NCBI GenBank assembly: GCA_023398815.1
Contig: JAEWRW010000064.1
Span: 8,269-72,268 of the forward strand
Direction of reading: 5' to 3'
DNA from: Bacillota bacterium
GTDB taxonomy: Bacteria; Bacillota; Clostridia; Christensenellales; UMGS416
DNA length: 64,000 bases
Under the pieces are notes generated by a model, which was not told the DNA's origin, ran no database searches, and was given only the letters and a program-made list of their open reading frames with translations. The translations under genes and the position numbers were made by a program. Shown in pieces: positions 24,053 to 32,574 of this stretch; position 1 is the stretch's first letter; every line of letters starts with the position of its first letter.

Positions 24053-24916
24053 ATGCGTCTCGTACTGGTCACCGGCCTTTCCGGCGCAGGCAAAAGCCAC
24101 GCGCTGCGCATCATGGAGGACCTGGGGTTCTTCTGCGTGGACAACCTGCCCCCCAGGATGATCGGCACGCTGGTGGAGCTGTGCACCCGGCAGGACACCG
24201 AGCGGGTGGCCATCGGCGCGGACATCCGGGGCGGTGCGTTCTTCGGCGACATCTACAAAGCCATGGACGACCTGACCGCGGCGGGCGTGGCCTTTGAAAT
24301 GCTGTTTTTGGATTCGGCCGATGAGATGCTGGTGAAGCGCTACAAGGAGAGCCGCCGCAGCCACCCGCTGGCCGGCGAGTTCCCCACCCTGCCCGAGGCC
24401 ATCGGGGAGGAGCGCAAGCAGCTCGATCAGCTGCGCCAACGGGCAGATTTTGTCATCGACACCAGCCAGCTGCTGCCCAAGCAGCTGCGCGAGCGCCTGA
24501 CCGACGTGTTTGCCCCCGCCGAGGCCGCGGACTTCCACATTTCCCTCATGAGCTTCGGCTACAAGCGGGGCTTGCCCAGCGAGGCTGACATGGTCGTGGA
24601 CGTGCGGTTCATCCCCAACCCCTTCTATGTGGAGGGAATGCGCCACCTCACCGGCCAGAGCGAGCAGGTGCGCCGCTACGTGCTGGATTGGGAGGGCACC
24701 CCCACCTTCCTGGAAGGGCTCAGCAACATGCTGCTCTACGTCATCCCCCTCTACAAGCGGGAGGCCAAGAACGAGCTGGTGGTGGCCATTGGCTGCACCG
24801 GCGGCATGCACCGCTCGGTCGTGCTGGCTGAGGCCCTGCAGGAACGGCTGCTGAAAGCCGGCTACCGTGCCACCGTCACCCACCGTGACATGGCGCGGGA
24901 GCAGGACCGCGGATGA
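24053..24916 (+). CDS. rapZ: RNase adapter protein RapZ
   Basis: This 287-residue cytoplasmic P-loop protein has Walker A GLSGAGKS (residues 8-15), Walker B-like FFCVDNLPP, a middle EERKQLDQLRQRADFVIDTS and the RNA-binding C-terminal domain (ISLMSFGYKRGLP, DVRFIPNPFY, GCTGGMHRSV). In other bacteria the protein senses amino-sugar or nucleotide ligands and controls RNA processing or cell-wall precursor supply. ATG at 24053 follows AAGGAGG. Its last four bases overlap yvcK. Upstream sits an opposed D element, where most relatives have the PHP gene. Confidence 0.95.
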   Translation: MRLVLVTGLSGAGKSHALRIMEDLGFFCVDNLPPRMIGTLVELCTRQDTERVAIGADIRGGAFFGDIYKAMDDLTAAGVAFEMLFLDSADEMLVKRYKESRRSHPLAGEFPTLPEAIGEERKQLDQLRQRADFVIDTSQLLPKQLRERLTDVFAPAEAADFHISLMSFGYKRGLPSEADMVVDVRFIPNPFYVEGMRHLTGQSEQVRRYVLDWEGTPTFLEGLSNMLLYVIPLYKREAKNELVVAIGCTGGMHRSVVLAEALQERLLKAGYRATVTHRDMAREQDRG

Positions 24917-26205
24917 GCGCGCCGCGCAAACTCCCCCTGCGGCGGTGGATGCTACGGCTGCCGCCGTGGCTGCGGCTGGGCGCGGGCGTCAAGCGCTGGC
25001 TGCTGCTGTGCGTGGTGGGCCTCGCGCTCATTGCCCTGGGCACGGCGCTCATCGCGCCGCAGGGCGTGCGGCAGGTGGGCTTCCTCACGCTGGTCGTCAC
25101 GGGCATGCTGCTGACGGCGGGGGGCGTGGCAGCCTTCGCGCGGAACCTGGTGCGCCAGCCCGTGCGCGACGGTGGGCCCGTGCGCCAGAGCTTCGGCGAC
25201 CGGCTTTATGCTATGAACGTGCTGGACCGTGGCCCGGCAGTGGTGGCACTGGGCGGGGGCAGCGGCCTTTCCAGCCTCCTGCGTGGTCTGCGGCAGATTA
25301 CCGCCAACATCACGGCTATCGTGACGGTGGCCGACGACGGCGGTGGCTCCGGCATGCTGCGGGAGGACTTGGGCATGCTGCCGCCGGGCGACATCCGCAA
25401 CTGCATCCTGGCGCTCTCCCAAGCCGAGCCGGAGATGGAGAAGCTGCTGCAGTACCGCTTCCACGAGGGGCAGCTGAAGGGGCAAAACTTCGGCAACCTC
25501 CTGTTGGCCGCCATGGCCGACAGCGCCGGCGGGTTCCTGGAGGGCATCCGCTCGGTGAGCGACATCCTCAACGTGCAGGGCCGCGTGCTGCCGGTGAGCC
25601 TCGACGACATCAACCTGAAAGCCCGGCTGACCGACGGGTCGGTGGTGGATGGCGAATCGAACATTGGCATGTGCCAACGCACCCGCGGCAGCCGCATCGA
25701 GCGGCTTTGGCTGGACCCCGCCGCCTGCCGCCCGGTGCCCGAGGCGCTGGAGGCCATCGAACGGGCCGACCTCATCGTCATCGGCCCCGGCAGTCTCTAT
25801 ACCTCGCTGCTCCCGAACCTCCTGGTGCCCGGGGTGGCCGACGCCGTGCGGCGCTCCTCGGCGCTCAAGGTCTACGTGATGAACCTGATGACCCAGCCCG
25901 GCGAGACCGAGGGCTACGGCGCGCCCGAGCATCTGGAGGCCATTCGCGCCCACTGCGGCGGCGGCCTCATGGATGTGGTGCTGGCCAACAGCAACACCGA
26001 CCTGCCCGCCAGCGAGCGCCAGCGCTACCTCGACGACGACGCCCAGCCCGTGGTGTGCGACCGCGCCGCCATCGAGGCCCTCGGCTTCCGCGTGGTGGAG
26101 AGTAACCTCCTTCGCGTCTCCAGCGGGCGGGTGCGCCACAGCTACTCCGGCCTGGCGGCGGCGCTGGGTGGGTTGCTGGGGGAGAAAAACGGGCGGGGGC
26201 GATAG
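24913..26205 (+). CDS. yvcK: YvcK/CofD-like gluconeogenesis factor
   Basis: This 430-residue protein starts with a basic region and two transmembrane helices (residues 34-55 and 60-80). The YvcK domain from about 112 follows: VVALGGGSGLSSLLRGLRQ, TVADDGGGSGMLRED, LPPGDIRNCILALS, LLAAMAD, IGPGSLYTSLLPNLLVPG and YVMNLMTQPGETEGY. It binds UDP-sugars in relatives and affects carbon flux to peptidoglycan. The membrane-anchored N-terminus makes it longer than the Bacillus protein of about 317 residues. ATGA overlap with rapZ. The usual next gene, whiA, is absent; repeats follow instead. Confidence 0.93.
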   Translation: MSAPRKLPLRRWMLRLPPWLRLGAGVKRWLLLCVVGLALIALGTALIAPQGVRQVGFLTLVVTGMLLTAGGVAAFARNLVRQPVRDGGPVRQSFGDRLYAMNVLDRGPAVVALGGGSGLSSLLRGLRQITANITAIVTVADDGGGSGMLREDLGMLPPGDIRNCILALSQAEPEMEKLLQYRFHEGQLKGQNFGNLLLAAMADSAGGFLEGIRSVSDILNVQGRVLPVSLDDINLKARLTDGSVVDGESNIGMCQRTRGSRIERLWLDPAACRPVPEALEAIERADLIVIGPGSLYTSLLPNLLVPGVADAVRRSSALKVYVMNLMTQPGETEGYGAPEHLEAIRAHCGGGLMDVVLANSNTDLPASERQRYLDDDAQPVVCDRAAIEALGFRVVESNLLRVSSGRVRHSYSGLAAALGGLLGEKNGRGR

Positions 26206-26281
26206 GGAGCGGCGGAGAATCGACCGCGATTGCTATCTGGATAATGATGCGCCAGCCATCCAAAGTGCTGTACTACCAAAC

Positions 26282-26600
26282 TGGAAACGCGCTGCGCTGG
26301 GCCCAAGTGCCTGGATGGCGCTAAGGCCGAGGGCCGTGATGGCGTTGCACAGCAACGCCATAGCCGCTGGATGCGGCGTAAGGCCCGTAGGCGGCACTTT
26401 TGAAGCGCAAAAGTGCCCAAAACGCTTTGGGGGCGCGGGCGAACTTCCTAGACCGGACGACCGGCACAGAATTTGAGAGGCAACGGCGGTAACTCGTTTT
26501 CGCATTGCTCCGCAACGCGAAAACTCAAACATCCCGCCCGTTGTCGCCAACGATGTGCCGCCGATCGCTCGGGGGAAGTTCGCAACGCTCACGAGGGACG
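26282..26600 (+). repeat. Foldback element C with one nested A
   Basis: The left end GCGCTGCGCTGGGC is followed by an A element and then GCGGCACTTTTG with its CAAAAGTGCC partner (26392-26420). The inner hairpin GTTTTCGC/GCGAAAAC (26498-26524) differs completely in sequence from other copies while remaining paired. The closing arm GGGGGAAGTTCG pairs with CGAACTTCC, a covarying change from the GAGTTTCC arm of other copies. Confidence 0.75.
26303..26389 (+). repeat. Three-way-junction element A, nested in C
   Basis: Loops TGGAT occur in both the leader and c hairpins; hairpin b is ATGGCGTTGC/GCAACGCCAT. It lies at the same C-internal site as 4234-4320. Confidence 0.7.
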
Positions 26601-26821
26601 GCAGATCCAATTTCCGCCGCAAAAGTGCAGCCCCCGCCACCCCTCCCCAGCGCTTTTGAAGGGGTAGGCATATCGTTGGCTCATGAGGTTTCGGGTGGAA
26701 GGAAACAAGTTCACTTGGCCGTTGCTTCGTGGGTCTTAGCCGCACCTCCATCACACCAGGACAGGAGTTGGCGCGCACCCAGTCCACAGGCTGTGGAAAA
26801 CGCCAAAGCAAGGAGAACACC

Positions 26822-27271
26822 ATGCACATCCGCCCAGCCCAAGAGCGGGACATCCCGGCGCTCATCACCCTGCGCCAGCGCCAGCTGATGGACGAGGGCC
26901 AAACCCCCGACCCAGACATCACCGAGAACCTGCGGCGCTACTTCACCGCCAGCCTGGCCGATGGTTCCCTGGCGCTGTGGGTGGCGGAGGACAGCGGCGC
27001 AGTCGTCGCCACCGGCGGTGTGTGCTTCTACCCGCTGCCGCCCAACTTCACCAATCCCACGGGGATGGCCGCCTATATCACCAGCATGTACACCGCCCCC
27101 AGCCACCGGGGGCAGGGCATCGCGTCGGCCCTGCTGGGCCTGGCGGTGGGCGAAGCGAAGGCCTGTGGCTGCCTGCTGGTGCGGCTGCATGCCTCAGCCA
27201 TGGGCCGGTCGGTCTACGAGCGGTTTGGGTTTGTGGCTGCCGAGGGGATGATGGTGTACCGGGTGGAGTAG
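26822..27271 (+). CDS. GNAT acetyltransferase
   Basis: This 149-residue protein starts IRPAQERDIPALITLRQRQ. Motif A is TSMYTAPSHRGQGIASALLGLAV and the C-terminal part ASAMGRSVYERFGFVAAEGMMVYR. ATG at 26822 follows AAGGAGAACACC. It stands alone between repeats; the substrate is not predictable. Confidence 0.85.
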   Translation: MHIRPAQERDIPALITLRQRQLMDEGQTPDPDITENLRRYFTASLADGSLALWVAEDSGAVVATGGVCFYPLPPNFTNPTGMAAYITSMYTAPSHRGQGIASALLGLAVGEAKACGCLLVRLHASAMGRSVYERFGFVAAEGMMVYRVE

Positions 27272-27289
27272 GAGCAATGATCTTTCAGC

Positions 27290-27652
27290 TCTTTTACATC
27301 GATGCGGAAACCGTGTAGACCTTCTGCTTTGCCGAAGGCAAAGACGTTCGCCCCTGCATCCTGGGCGGCGATACCGTCCCCTGCGCGTCAATTGCGTCGA
27401 ATGTGAAGATCCTAGGAGCCGCGTCGCGGGTTTATCCCGCAGCGGCACAGGGCATCCTGCACGTGGCGCTCGTTTCCCTCCCGCCACAGCGGCGTCTCCT
27501 CCCATAAACCGTGTACGAACAAGGTAATAAAGAAGCCCGCCAGCGACATGCGCGGTGGCGGGCTTTGCTTCAGTTGTGACGAGCTCTCCCAGTCGTCTTT
27601 GTCGCGCAGCGACAAAGACGATCTAACTCGCGACTGTCGCGAATGCGGAGCG
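27290..27652 (-). repeat. Terminator element D after the L,D-transpeptidase gene
   Basis: From the gene stop on the minus strand: a hairpin of TCGCGACAGTCGCGA type (27627-27645), an inserted GTCTTTGTCG/CGACAAAGAC hairpin (27596-27621), AGAGCTCGTCAC, the terminator at 27533-27565 and the D tail with the CGGGTTTATCCCG hairpin near 27427-27440. A loose CTTTGCC/GGCAAAG hairpin at 27333-27349 resembles part of a B element. Confidence 0.6.
27533..27565 (-). terminator. Terminator of the L,D-transpeptidase gene, within element D
   Basis: GCCCGCCAGCG and CGGTGGCGGGC pair across ACATGCG; the minus-strand tail is TTCTTTATTACC. Confidence 0.75.
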
Positions 27653-29113
27653 TCACTCGATGACGATGACCGCCGACTCACCCAGTTCAAACCATTTGTA
27701 CATCCAGTAGGCGTGGCTGGTGTAGTTGCGCACGCACATATGGCTCTGCGGAGTGGTGCCCAGGGTGCCGTTGCTCTCGGCGGTGCCGGGTACGATCATC
27801 TTGCCGGTTTCCTCGTCGTACTTGACACCCCGGGGCACGCCGTGCAGGTAGCCGCCGGCACTGAAGCGCACCGCGTAGGGCGCGTAGCCGTCGATGGTCT
27901 TAGTGCCGTCGGCGTAGTACCAGAACTTGGAGGTCTTGTCGATGGCGCGGAAATCACCCAGCGGCGTGGGGATGGCGTAGCCCGTATTCTTGCCGGTGGA
28001 GACATAGCTCATGGACACGATGGTCCAGGCGTCGTCCTTGTATTGCATCACGATGATGTTCTGGTTCTTGCGGTCCACCACCGCCAGCTGGGTCAGCTCG
28101 CTGATGGCGTCCTTCTTGTAGCTGAGGTACTTGACCGGCACGTACCAGCTCTGCTGGTAGGTGGGGAAGTACACCAGTGCGATCTTTTTCTCCACCGATA
28201 TGATCTGACCCAGCAGGCCATCGGGCAGGTAGCGGGCGGGCTTCTCGTCGTTGGGGGTGGCGAGGGCCGGTGCGGCCTGGTCGCGGCGGTTGCCGTAGAC
28301 GTCCACGTCTTTGTACTTGGATTCGGCAATGGCCGGGCTCTTGCCGGCGCGATTCCGGTAGTTGTTGATGTAAACCGTGTCTTCCAGGTCGGTCACGGCC
28401 TTGAGCGCCTGGGCGCGGGCAAAGGCATCGTCCACCTGGAAGTGACGCACCGAGCCGGCCTTGCCCAGAATGTAGCCAACCTTCTTTTTGGAGTATTGGA
28501 TGCGGTACCAGGTCTTACCGTCGGCACCCTCCACCTTGGCCAGCAGCTTCCACCGGGTGGCGAAGCTGGCACGGCCCAGCCGCTTGGCGTCGGGGTCGGG
28601 CTTGCTGCGGATGGAGTACCCGCTGTGCAGCACCACGAAGTAATCGAGGTAGGTGTCATACTTGTCGTAGAGCAAGTCTACGGTCAGCCCAGTGGGCAGG
28701 GTGGATTCGTAATATTTCTTCACCACCACGTCGTCGCTATCGCCAGGGTGGCTGGCCAACGGCGTGGGGCTGACGGTGGCGGTGGCATCGGCGCTGACGG
28801 TGGCTGAAGCATCCACCGTAGCGGTGGCATCGGCACTGGCGGTCGCCGAGGCATCCGCCGTGGCGCTGGCCGAGGCAGAGGCGCTGGCACTGGCCGACGG
28901 GCTGGGGCTGGGCGACGGCGACGGACTGGGCGACGGGGTGGCCGTCTCCACCGGGGTACTGGCCTCGGTCGGGCTCGCCGCCGGGTCGGTGGTGGCGACC
29001 GCCAGGGACGACGGACGCGTGACATACCCCACGGCGTTGCAGCCGGTGAGCACAACGGAACCCAGCAGCGTCAGCAGCAGGGCAACAACAACCAAAGCGC
29101 GGGGCATTCTCAT
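27653..29113 (-). CDS. L,D-transpeptidase (YkuD) lipoprotein
   Basis: This 486-residue lipoprotein has signal MPRALVVVALLLTLLGSVVL with lipobox LTGC. A low-complexity linker (residues 45-115) is made of Ser-Pro, Ser-Ala and Ala-Asp-Ala-Thr repeats and spans the wall. An SH3-like segment follows (about 160-215, SGYSIRSKPDPDAKRLG, WYRIQYSKKKVGYI). The YkuD catalytic domain comes last (about 330-486), with YLHGVP and SHMCVR; the catalytic Cys is about residue 460. The usual SHGCVR has Gly where this has Met. It would form 3-3 crosslinks or anchor proteins in peptidoglycan. ATG at 29113 follows AGGAAGG. Confidence 0.88.
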   Translation of the reverse strand: MRMPRALVVVALLLTLLGSVVLTGCNAVGYVTRPSSLAVATTDPAASPTEASTPVETATPSPSPSPSPSPSPSASASASASASATADASATASADATATVDASATVSADATATVSPTPLASHPGDSDDVVVKKYYESTLPTGLTVDLLYDKYDTYLDYFVVLHSGYSIRSKPDPDAKRLGRASFATRWKLLAKVEGADGKTWYRIQYSKKKVGYILGKAGSVRHFQVDDAFARAQALKAVTDLEDTVYINNYRNRAGKSPAIAESKYKDVDVYGNRRDQAAPALATPNDEKPARYLPDGLLGQIISVEKKIALVYFPTYQQSWYVPVKYLSYKKDAISELTQLAVVDRKNQNIIVMQYKDDAWTIVSMSYVSTGKNTGYAIPTPLGDFRAIDKTSKFWYYADGTKTIDGYAPYAVRFSAGGYLHGVPRGVKYDEETGKMIVPGTAESNGTLGTTPQSHMCVRNYTSHAYWMYKWFELGESAVIVIE

Positions 29114-29255
29114 GGCATTCCTTCCTGTCGGGTGGCAGGCCGGCAGAGCTGCCGGATTCCAAAATGATAAGGCTATTATACCATACTGATTGTGGGGTCG
29201 TGCAGTGGGTTTTGGCAAAAAGCGGCAGTTGACGGCAAAATTTGACGCCGTTGCC

Positions 29256-29642
29256 CTACCGCATCATGCCCATGGCCATGCCCGAGAGGAACGGGATGAG
29301 CCACACCGCCCACACCACGATGGACAGGCGGTGGAAGCTCCGCTTCCGCTCCTCCTCCCGCCCCAGCAGCACCGCCGTGGCCCACACCGCGTGCACGAGC
29401 ATCAGCACGATGGCCAAAAGGCCAGTCACAGCGTGGAAGCCCGGTTGAAACTCGCCCCGGGCCATGCGCTCCATGAGCGTCGTGCCCAGGGTGTCAAAGC
29501 CGAACCCCACCCAAAAAAAGGCGAGGTGCCAGCCCCGCAGCGCGCCCTGCAGGCGCTCACCCCACACGCCCACGGTGTAGCACACCAGCGCCAGGGTGAT
29601 GGCCCCCACGGCAAAGGGCAGCAGCGCCATGGCATTCCTCAT
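29256..29642 (-). CDS. HsmA-family membrane protein
   Basis: This 128-residue protein has four transmembrane helices (residues 5-22, 38-55, 72-93, 105-123) with conserved HLAFFWVGFGFDTLGTTLM and a HAVTGLLAIVLMLVHAVWA helix whose histidines could bind haem. This matches the HsmA/TIGR03987 family as I know it. ATG at 29642 is chosen for GGAGG eight bases upstream. A promoter TTGCTT-16-TATAAT lies at 29704-29677. Confidence 0.75.
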   Translation of the reverse strand: MRNAMALLPFAVGAITLALVCYTVGVWGERLQGALRGWHLAFFWVGFGFDTLGTTLMERMARGEFQPGFHAVTGLLAIVLMLVHAVWATAVLLGREEERKRSFHRLSIVVWAVWLIPFLSGMAMGMMR

Positions 29643-29676
29643 GCGTTTCGCCTCCATCCCAATTGATTGTGTGCAA

Positions 29677-29704
29677 ATTATATCACGAAACACAGCAAAA
29701 GCAA
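29677..29704 (-). promoter_or_regulatory. Promoter of the HsmA-family gene
   Basis: On the minus strand TTGCTT (29704-29699) and TATAAT (29682-29677) are 16 bp apart, about 35 bases before the start. Confidence 0.6.
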
Positions 29705-29743
29705 GGGCCCTTCCCTTTTTATCCAAAAAGGAACCTTCCTATC

Positions 29744-29773
29744 TTGTTTTCCCACCCGCCACGGTGCTAGAAT
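29744..29773 (+). promoter_or_regulatory. Promoter of the metallo-hydrolase gene
   Basis: TTGTTT (29744-29749) and TAGAAT (29768-29773) are separated by 18 bp. Confidence 0.6.
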
Positions 29774-29817
29774 GACCCCGACAGCGCTTGACGCGCGTCA
29801 GGGAAAGGGGAAGCATC

Positions 29818-30666
29818 ATGCTGACGACTGCCTATCCGTTGCGGGCGATCGGCCCGGGCACCATTGAGATCGACGAGTTCGATTGCGCGTCCATCTTCCT
29901 GCTGGAGGGCCGCGATCGCGCCCTTCTCCTCGATACCGGCATTGGCATTGGCGACCTCAAAGGCCTGGTGAGCCGGTTGACCGACAAGCCCCTGACGCTG
30001 GTGCTCACCCACGGCCACGGCGACCACACCGGCGGCCTGGGTTGGTTTGACGAGTATTACCTGCACCCGGCAGACTGGGACGTGTATGCCAACATGGGCA
30101 CACTGGAGGGCCGCCGGCAATACGCCGGGTTCATCGCCAAGCGCGAGGGCAAGATCTACGCCTACGACCCCGAGACCGACATCATCCCCTGGCCGGCCGG
30201 TGCCAACCCCAAGCGGTTGCCCCTGGCTGACGGCCAGACCTTTGACCTGGGCGGGCGCGTGGTCACGGCCTACCACTGCCCCGGCCACACCCCCGGCTCC
30301 ATGGTGTTCCACGACAGCCTGACGAACATCCTCTTCGCCGGGGACTCCTGCAACTGCAACATGCTGATGGGCGGCAAGCCCGGCGCACCCACCTTCACCA
30401 GTGTGGAGCGCGGCCTCAAGGCCCTCAAGCGCGTGGCCGCTCTGGATTTCTGCTGCGTCTACAACCAGCACCACGACTTCCGCCCGCTGGGCCAGCCGCT
30501 GGACGCCACCGTGCTCCCCGACCTCATCGGCTGCTGCGAAGACCTGGTGAGCGGCAGCTACCAGGCCGAGACCGTGCCCGGCATGTTCCCCGGCATGCCC
30601 GACCGCACCGTGGTGCGCCGGGGCACCGTCATGGTGACCTTCACCGAGGAAGGAATTCGCGGATAG
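29818..30666 (+). CDS. MBL-fold metallo-hydrolase
   Basis: This 282-residue cytoplasmic hydrolase has the zinc motif THGHGDHTGG (residues 62-71), a second-site YHCPGHTPGSM, ILFAGDSCNCN and a final NQHHDFRP. It belongs to the broad beta-lactamase-fold group; a thioester or lactone hydrolase role is possible. ATG at 29818 follows AAAGGGG. It is single, with its own promoter and a D terminator 110 bases downstream. Confidence 0.88.
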   Translation: MLTTAYPLRAIGPGTIEIDEFDCASIFLLEGRDRALLLDTGIGIGDLKGLVSRLTDKPLTLVLTHGHGDHTGGLGWFDEYYLHPADWDVYANMGTLEGRRQYAGFIAKREGKIYAYDPETDIIPWPAGANPKRLPLADGQTFDLGGRVVTAYHCPGHTPGSMVFHDSLTNILFAGDSCNCNMLMGGKPGAPTFTSVERGLKALKRVAALDFCCVYNQHHDFRPLGQPLDATVLPDLIGCCEDLVSGSYQAETVPGMFPGMPDRTVVRRGTVMVTFTEEGIRG

Positions 30667-30950
30667 GCGAATTCCTCTGCCGTGTCGCGCCTGCCGCTCC
30701 GCGACAGTCGCGAGTTGGATCGCCTTTGCCGCGTGGCGACAAAGGCGACCAGGAGTGCTCGACACAGCTACCCATTGCCCGCCACCGCGCATGTCGCTGG
30801 CGGGCTTCTTTTATTGCATCGCTCGTCCATGGTTTATCGGGGGAGACGCCGCTACGGCGGGAGGGAGACGAGTGCCACGTACAGGATGCACTGTGCCGCT
30901 GCGGGATAAACCCGCGACGCGGCTGCCGGGGAGCGTGCTCGCTCTACTTC
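30667..30950 (+). repeat. Terminator element D after the metallo-hydrolase gene
   Basis: In order: near-stop hairpin (TCGCGCCTG/CGCGACAG type, 30683-30712), inserted ATCGCCTTTGCCGC/GCGACAAAGGCGA hairpin, GGAGTGCTCGACACAG, the terminator at 30778-30806, then the D tail with GTGCCACG and the GCGGGATAAACCCGCG hairpin. Confidence 0.65.
30778..30806 (+). terminator. Terminator of the metallo-hydrolase gene, within element D
   Basis: GCCCGCCACCG pairs with CTGGCGGGC across CGCATGTCG, followed by TTCTTTTATT. Confidence 0.8.
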
Positions 30951-31009
30951 AAACCATGGCGGGGATTCCAAGGGGCACGCCCCTTGGGTCGTTTTCCCTT
31001 CGTTCCATT

Positions 31010-31235
31010 CGGGCGCGTTCCGAGTTTCTCCCTGATGATCGGCGGCAGAAAACCCAGAGACAACGGGCGGGGATGTTTGAGCAAGTGCATTGTGAAACAA
31101 TGTGCTTGCGAGTTACCCGCCGTTGCTACCCAAGTCTGTGCCGATCATCAGGTCTTGGAAACTCGTCCGCGCCCCCTCGCGGTTTTGGGCACTTTTGACG
31201 CTGCAAAAGTGCCGCCTGCGGCAGCGTGTATCCAG
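31010..31235 (-). repeat. Foldback element C, inverted
   Basis: Outer arms are GGCGCGTTCCGAGTTTC and GGAAACTCGTCCGCGCC. The inner hairpin CAAGTGCATTG/CAATGTGCTTG (31083-31110) is a sequence unlike other copies but fully paired. GGCACTTTTG/CAAAAGTGCC is at 31186-31213. A CCAAGGGGC/GCCCCTTGG hairpin precedes it at 30967-30987. Confidence 0.75.
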
Positions 31236-31311
31236 AAATGTTAAGTCAGCTCAACTGCATTCATCATGGTACAATAATATTACCCCATCCCCCGCGAAAG
31301 GCGGTGCCACC

Positions 31312-31794
31312 ATGGAACAACTGGAAATCGCCGGCCACACCGTGCTATGCGATGTAGACGCCACCCGTGCCTACCGCAGCACATACAACGAGCCCTGTGC
31401 CTGCGAGAGCTGTGTCTACTTTCGTCAGGCATTTCCCGGGCAATACCCGGCAGCGGCCGCCGCGCTGGAGCGGCTGGGGCTAGACGTCTTCCGCCCGCTG
31501 GATTGCGTGTACATCGATGCCCAGGGCAATGAACTGCGTTACTACGCCGTGTATGTCGTGCAGGGCGCGCTGCCCACCGACCCGCTGGAAGGCGAGCTGG
31601 GCGGCCTGCCCGCGCGGCTGTACCGGGAGGAACCCAGCGCCAACCATGACATGCCCGAGCCGTGGTTCTTTCTGGAATTCGACTTTACTCTGCCCCGGCC
31701 CGAGGGCTGGACGGGCGATGGAGACGGCGCCGAAGGCCGGTCGTTCGTCGCGCAGCTGGCGGACTGGCTGAAGGGCCTGCTGCACGGCGGCTGA
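31312..31794 (+). CDS. Hypothetical protein with CxxC motif
   Basis: This 160-residue soluble protein has an N-terminal CACESCVYFRQAFPGQYP motif followed by ALERLGLDVFRPLDC. A later EPWFFLEFDFTLPRPEGW and an amphipathic C-terminal helix complete it. The paired cysteines could bind zinc. ATG at 31312, with AAAGGCGGTGCCACC upstream. I do not recognise the family. It contains a near match to the Noc consensus (ATTTCCCGGGCAAT, 31431-31444). Confidence 0.65.
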   Translation: MEQLEIAGHTVLCDVDATRAYRSTYNEPCACESCVYFRQAFPGQYPAAAAALERLGLDVFRPLDCVYIDAQGNELRYYAVYVVQGALPTDPLEGELGGLPARLYREEPSANHDMPEPWFFLEFDFTLPRPEGWTGDGDGAEGRSFVAQLADWLKGLLHGG

Positions 31795-31933
31795 ACCCCT
31801 GACCCGTCACCGGGCAATGCCCCCCCACTGCCGCATGGTTCCCCTTTGGCGCACGCCTTGGTATAATGAACTCCGCAATCGCGATTGGCCCAAGTGCAAT
31901 GACGGAGGCCGCCCGGCGGCAGAGGGAGACACC

Positions 31934-32494
31934 ATGCGCAAGACTATCCTCGCCGTTCTGGCCCTGCTGCTTACAGCCGGGGTCATCGGGTTTGTAGTGG
32001 CGCGGCAGACCAGCCTGGAGCGCGCCCTGCGCCATGTGGGGTACGACACGGCCTATGACGAGCTCTTCGCAGGCTTTGACAACAACGACGACCGCAACCT
32101 GGTGCTGCGGGTGCATTCGGACGCCCAGCCGCTGGCGCTGGCCACCGCTACCCAGAATAAGGCGGGGTTCTGGGCGCTCACCCCACACACCACCGACGCC
32201 GAGAGCGACAGCCACCAGGTGGCCTGCGGGTGGATGCGTAGCGACGGTTGGCGGCAGCCCGACCTGACCCGCGACCCCACCTTCGGCAACGAGTGGCATC
32301 TCTTCTACTGCGGCGACAACGCTACCGGCCCTGTCGCCTTCCTGCCGGGTCAGCTGCCCGAGGGCGTGGCGGCCAGCATCCGGCAGAGCGGCAGTGACTT
32401 CTCCATCCACCTTGTCTCCTTCGGCGAGCCCGAGGTGCTCAATGAAGTGGACATGCAAGCCCTGCTGCTGGCGGCGGGGTGCATCGGGGAGTAG
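31934..32494 (+). CDS. Hypothetical membrane-anchored protein
   Basis: This 186-residue protein has an N-terminal membrane helix (residues 4-23, ILAVLALLLTAGVIGFVVA) and an extracytoplasmic domain with Trp/Gly-rich segments (NKAGFWALTPHT, CGWMRSDGWRQPDL, GNEWHLFYCGDNATG). ATG at 31934 follows GAGGGAGAC. A TATAAT at 31862-31867 may be its -10. Family unknown; a strong terminator follows. Confidence 0.65.
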   Translation: MRKTILAVLALLLTAGVIGFVVARQTSLERALRHVGYDTAYDELFAGFDNNDDRNLVLRVHSDAQPLALATATQNKAGFWALTPHTTDAESDSHQVACGWMRSDGWRQPDLTRDPTFGNEWHLFYCGDNATGPVAFLPGQLPEGVAASIRQSGSDFSIHLVSFGEPEVLNEVDMQALLLAAGCIGE

Positions 32495-32519
32495 GCACCC
32501 CCCATAATGAAAAAAAAAG

Positions 32520-32554
32520 CAGAGGGGCAGCGTCCGGTTGGCGCTGCCCCTCTG
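32520..32554. terminator. Bidirectional terminator
   Basis: CAGAGGGGCAGCG pairs with CGCTGCCCCTCTG around TCCGGTTGG, with A8 before it and TTGTTGTT after it. It lies between convergent genes and fits both. Confidence 0.85.
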
Positions 32555-32574
32555 TTGTTGTTCGATTTCCGCTC

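Noticed and set aside
27277..27318. 13-codon ORF (MIFQLFYIDAETV)
   Set aside because: It lacks a good ribosome-binding site, is too short to judge, and is not duplicated or conserved in the window.
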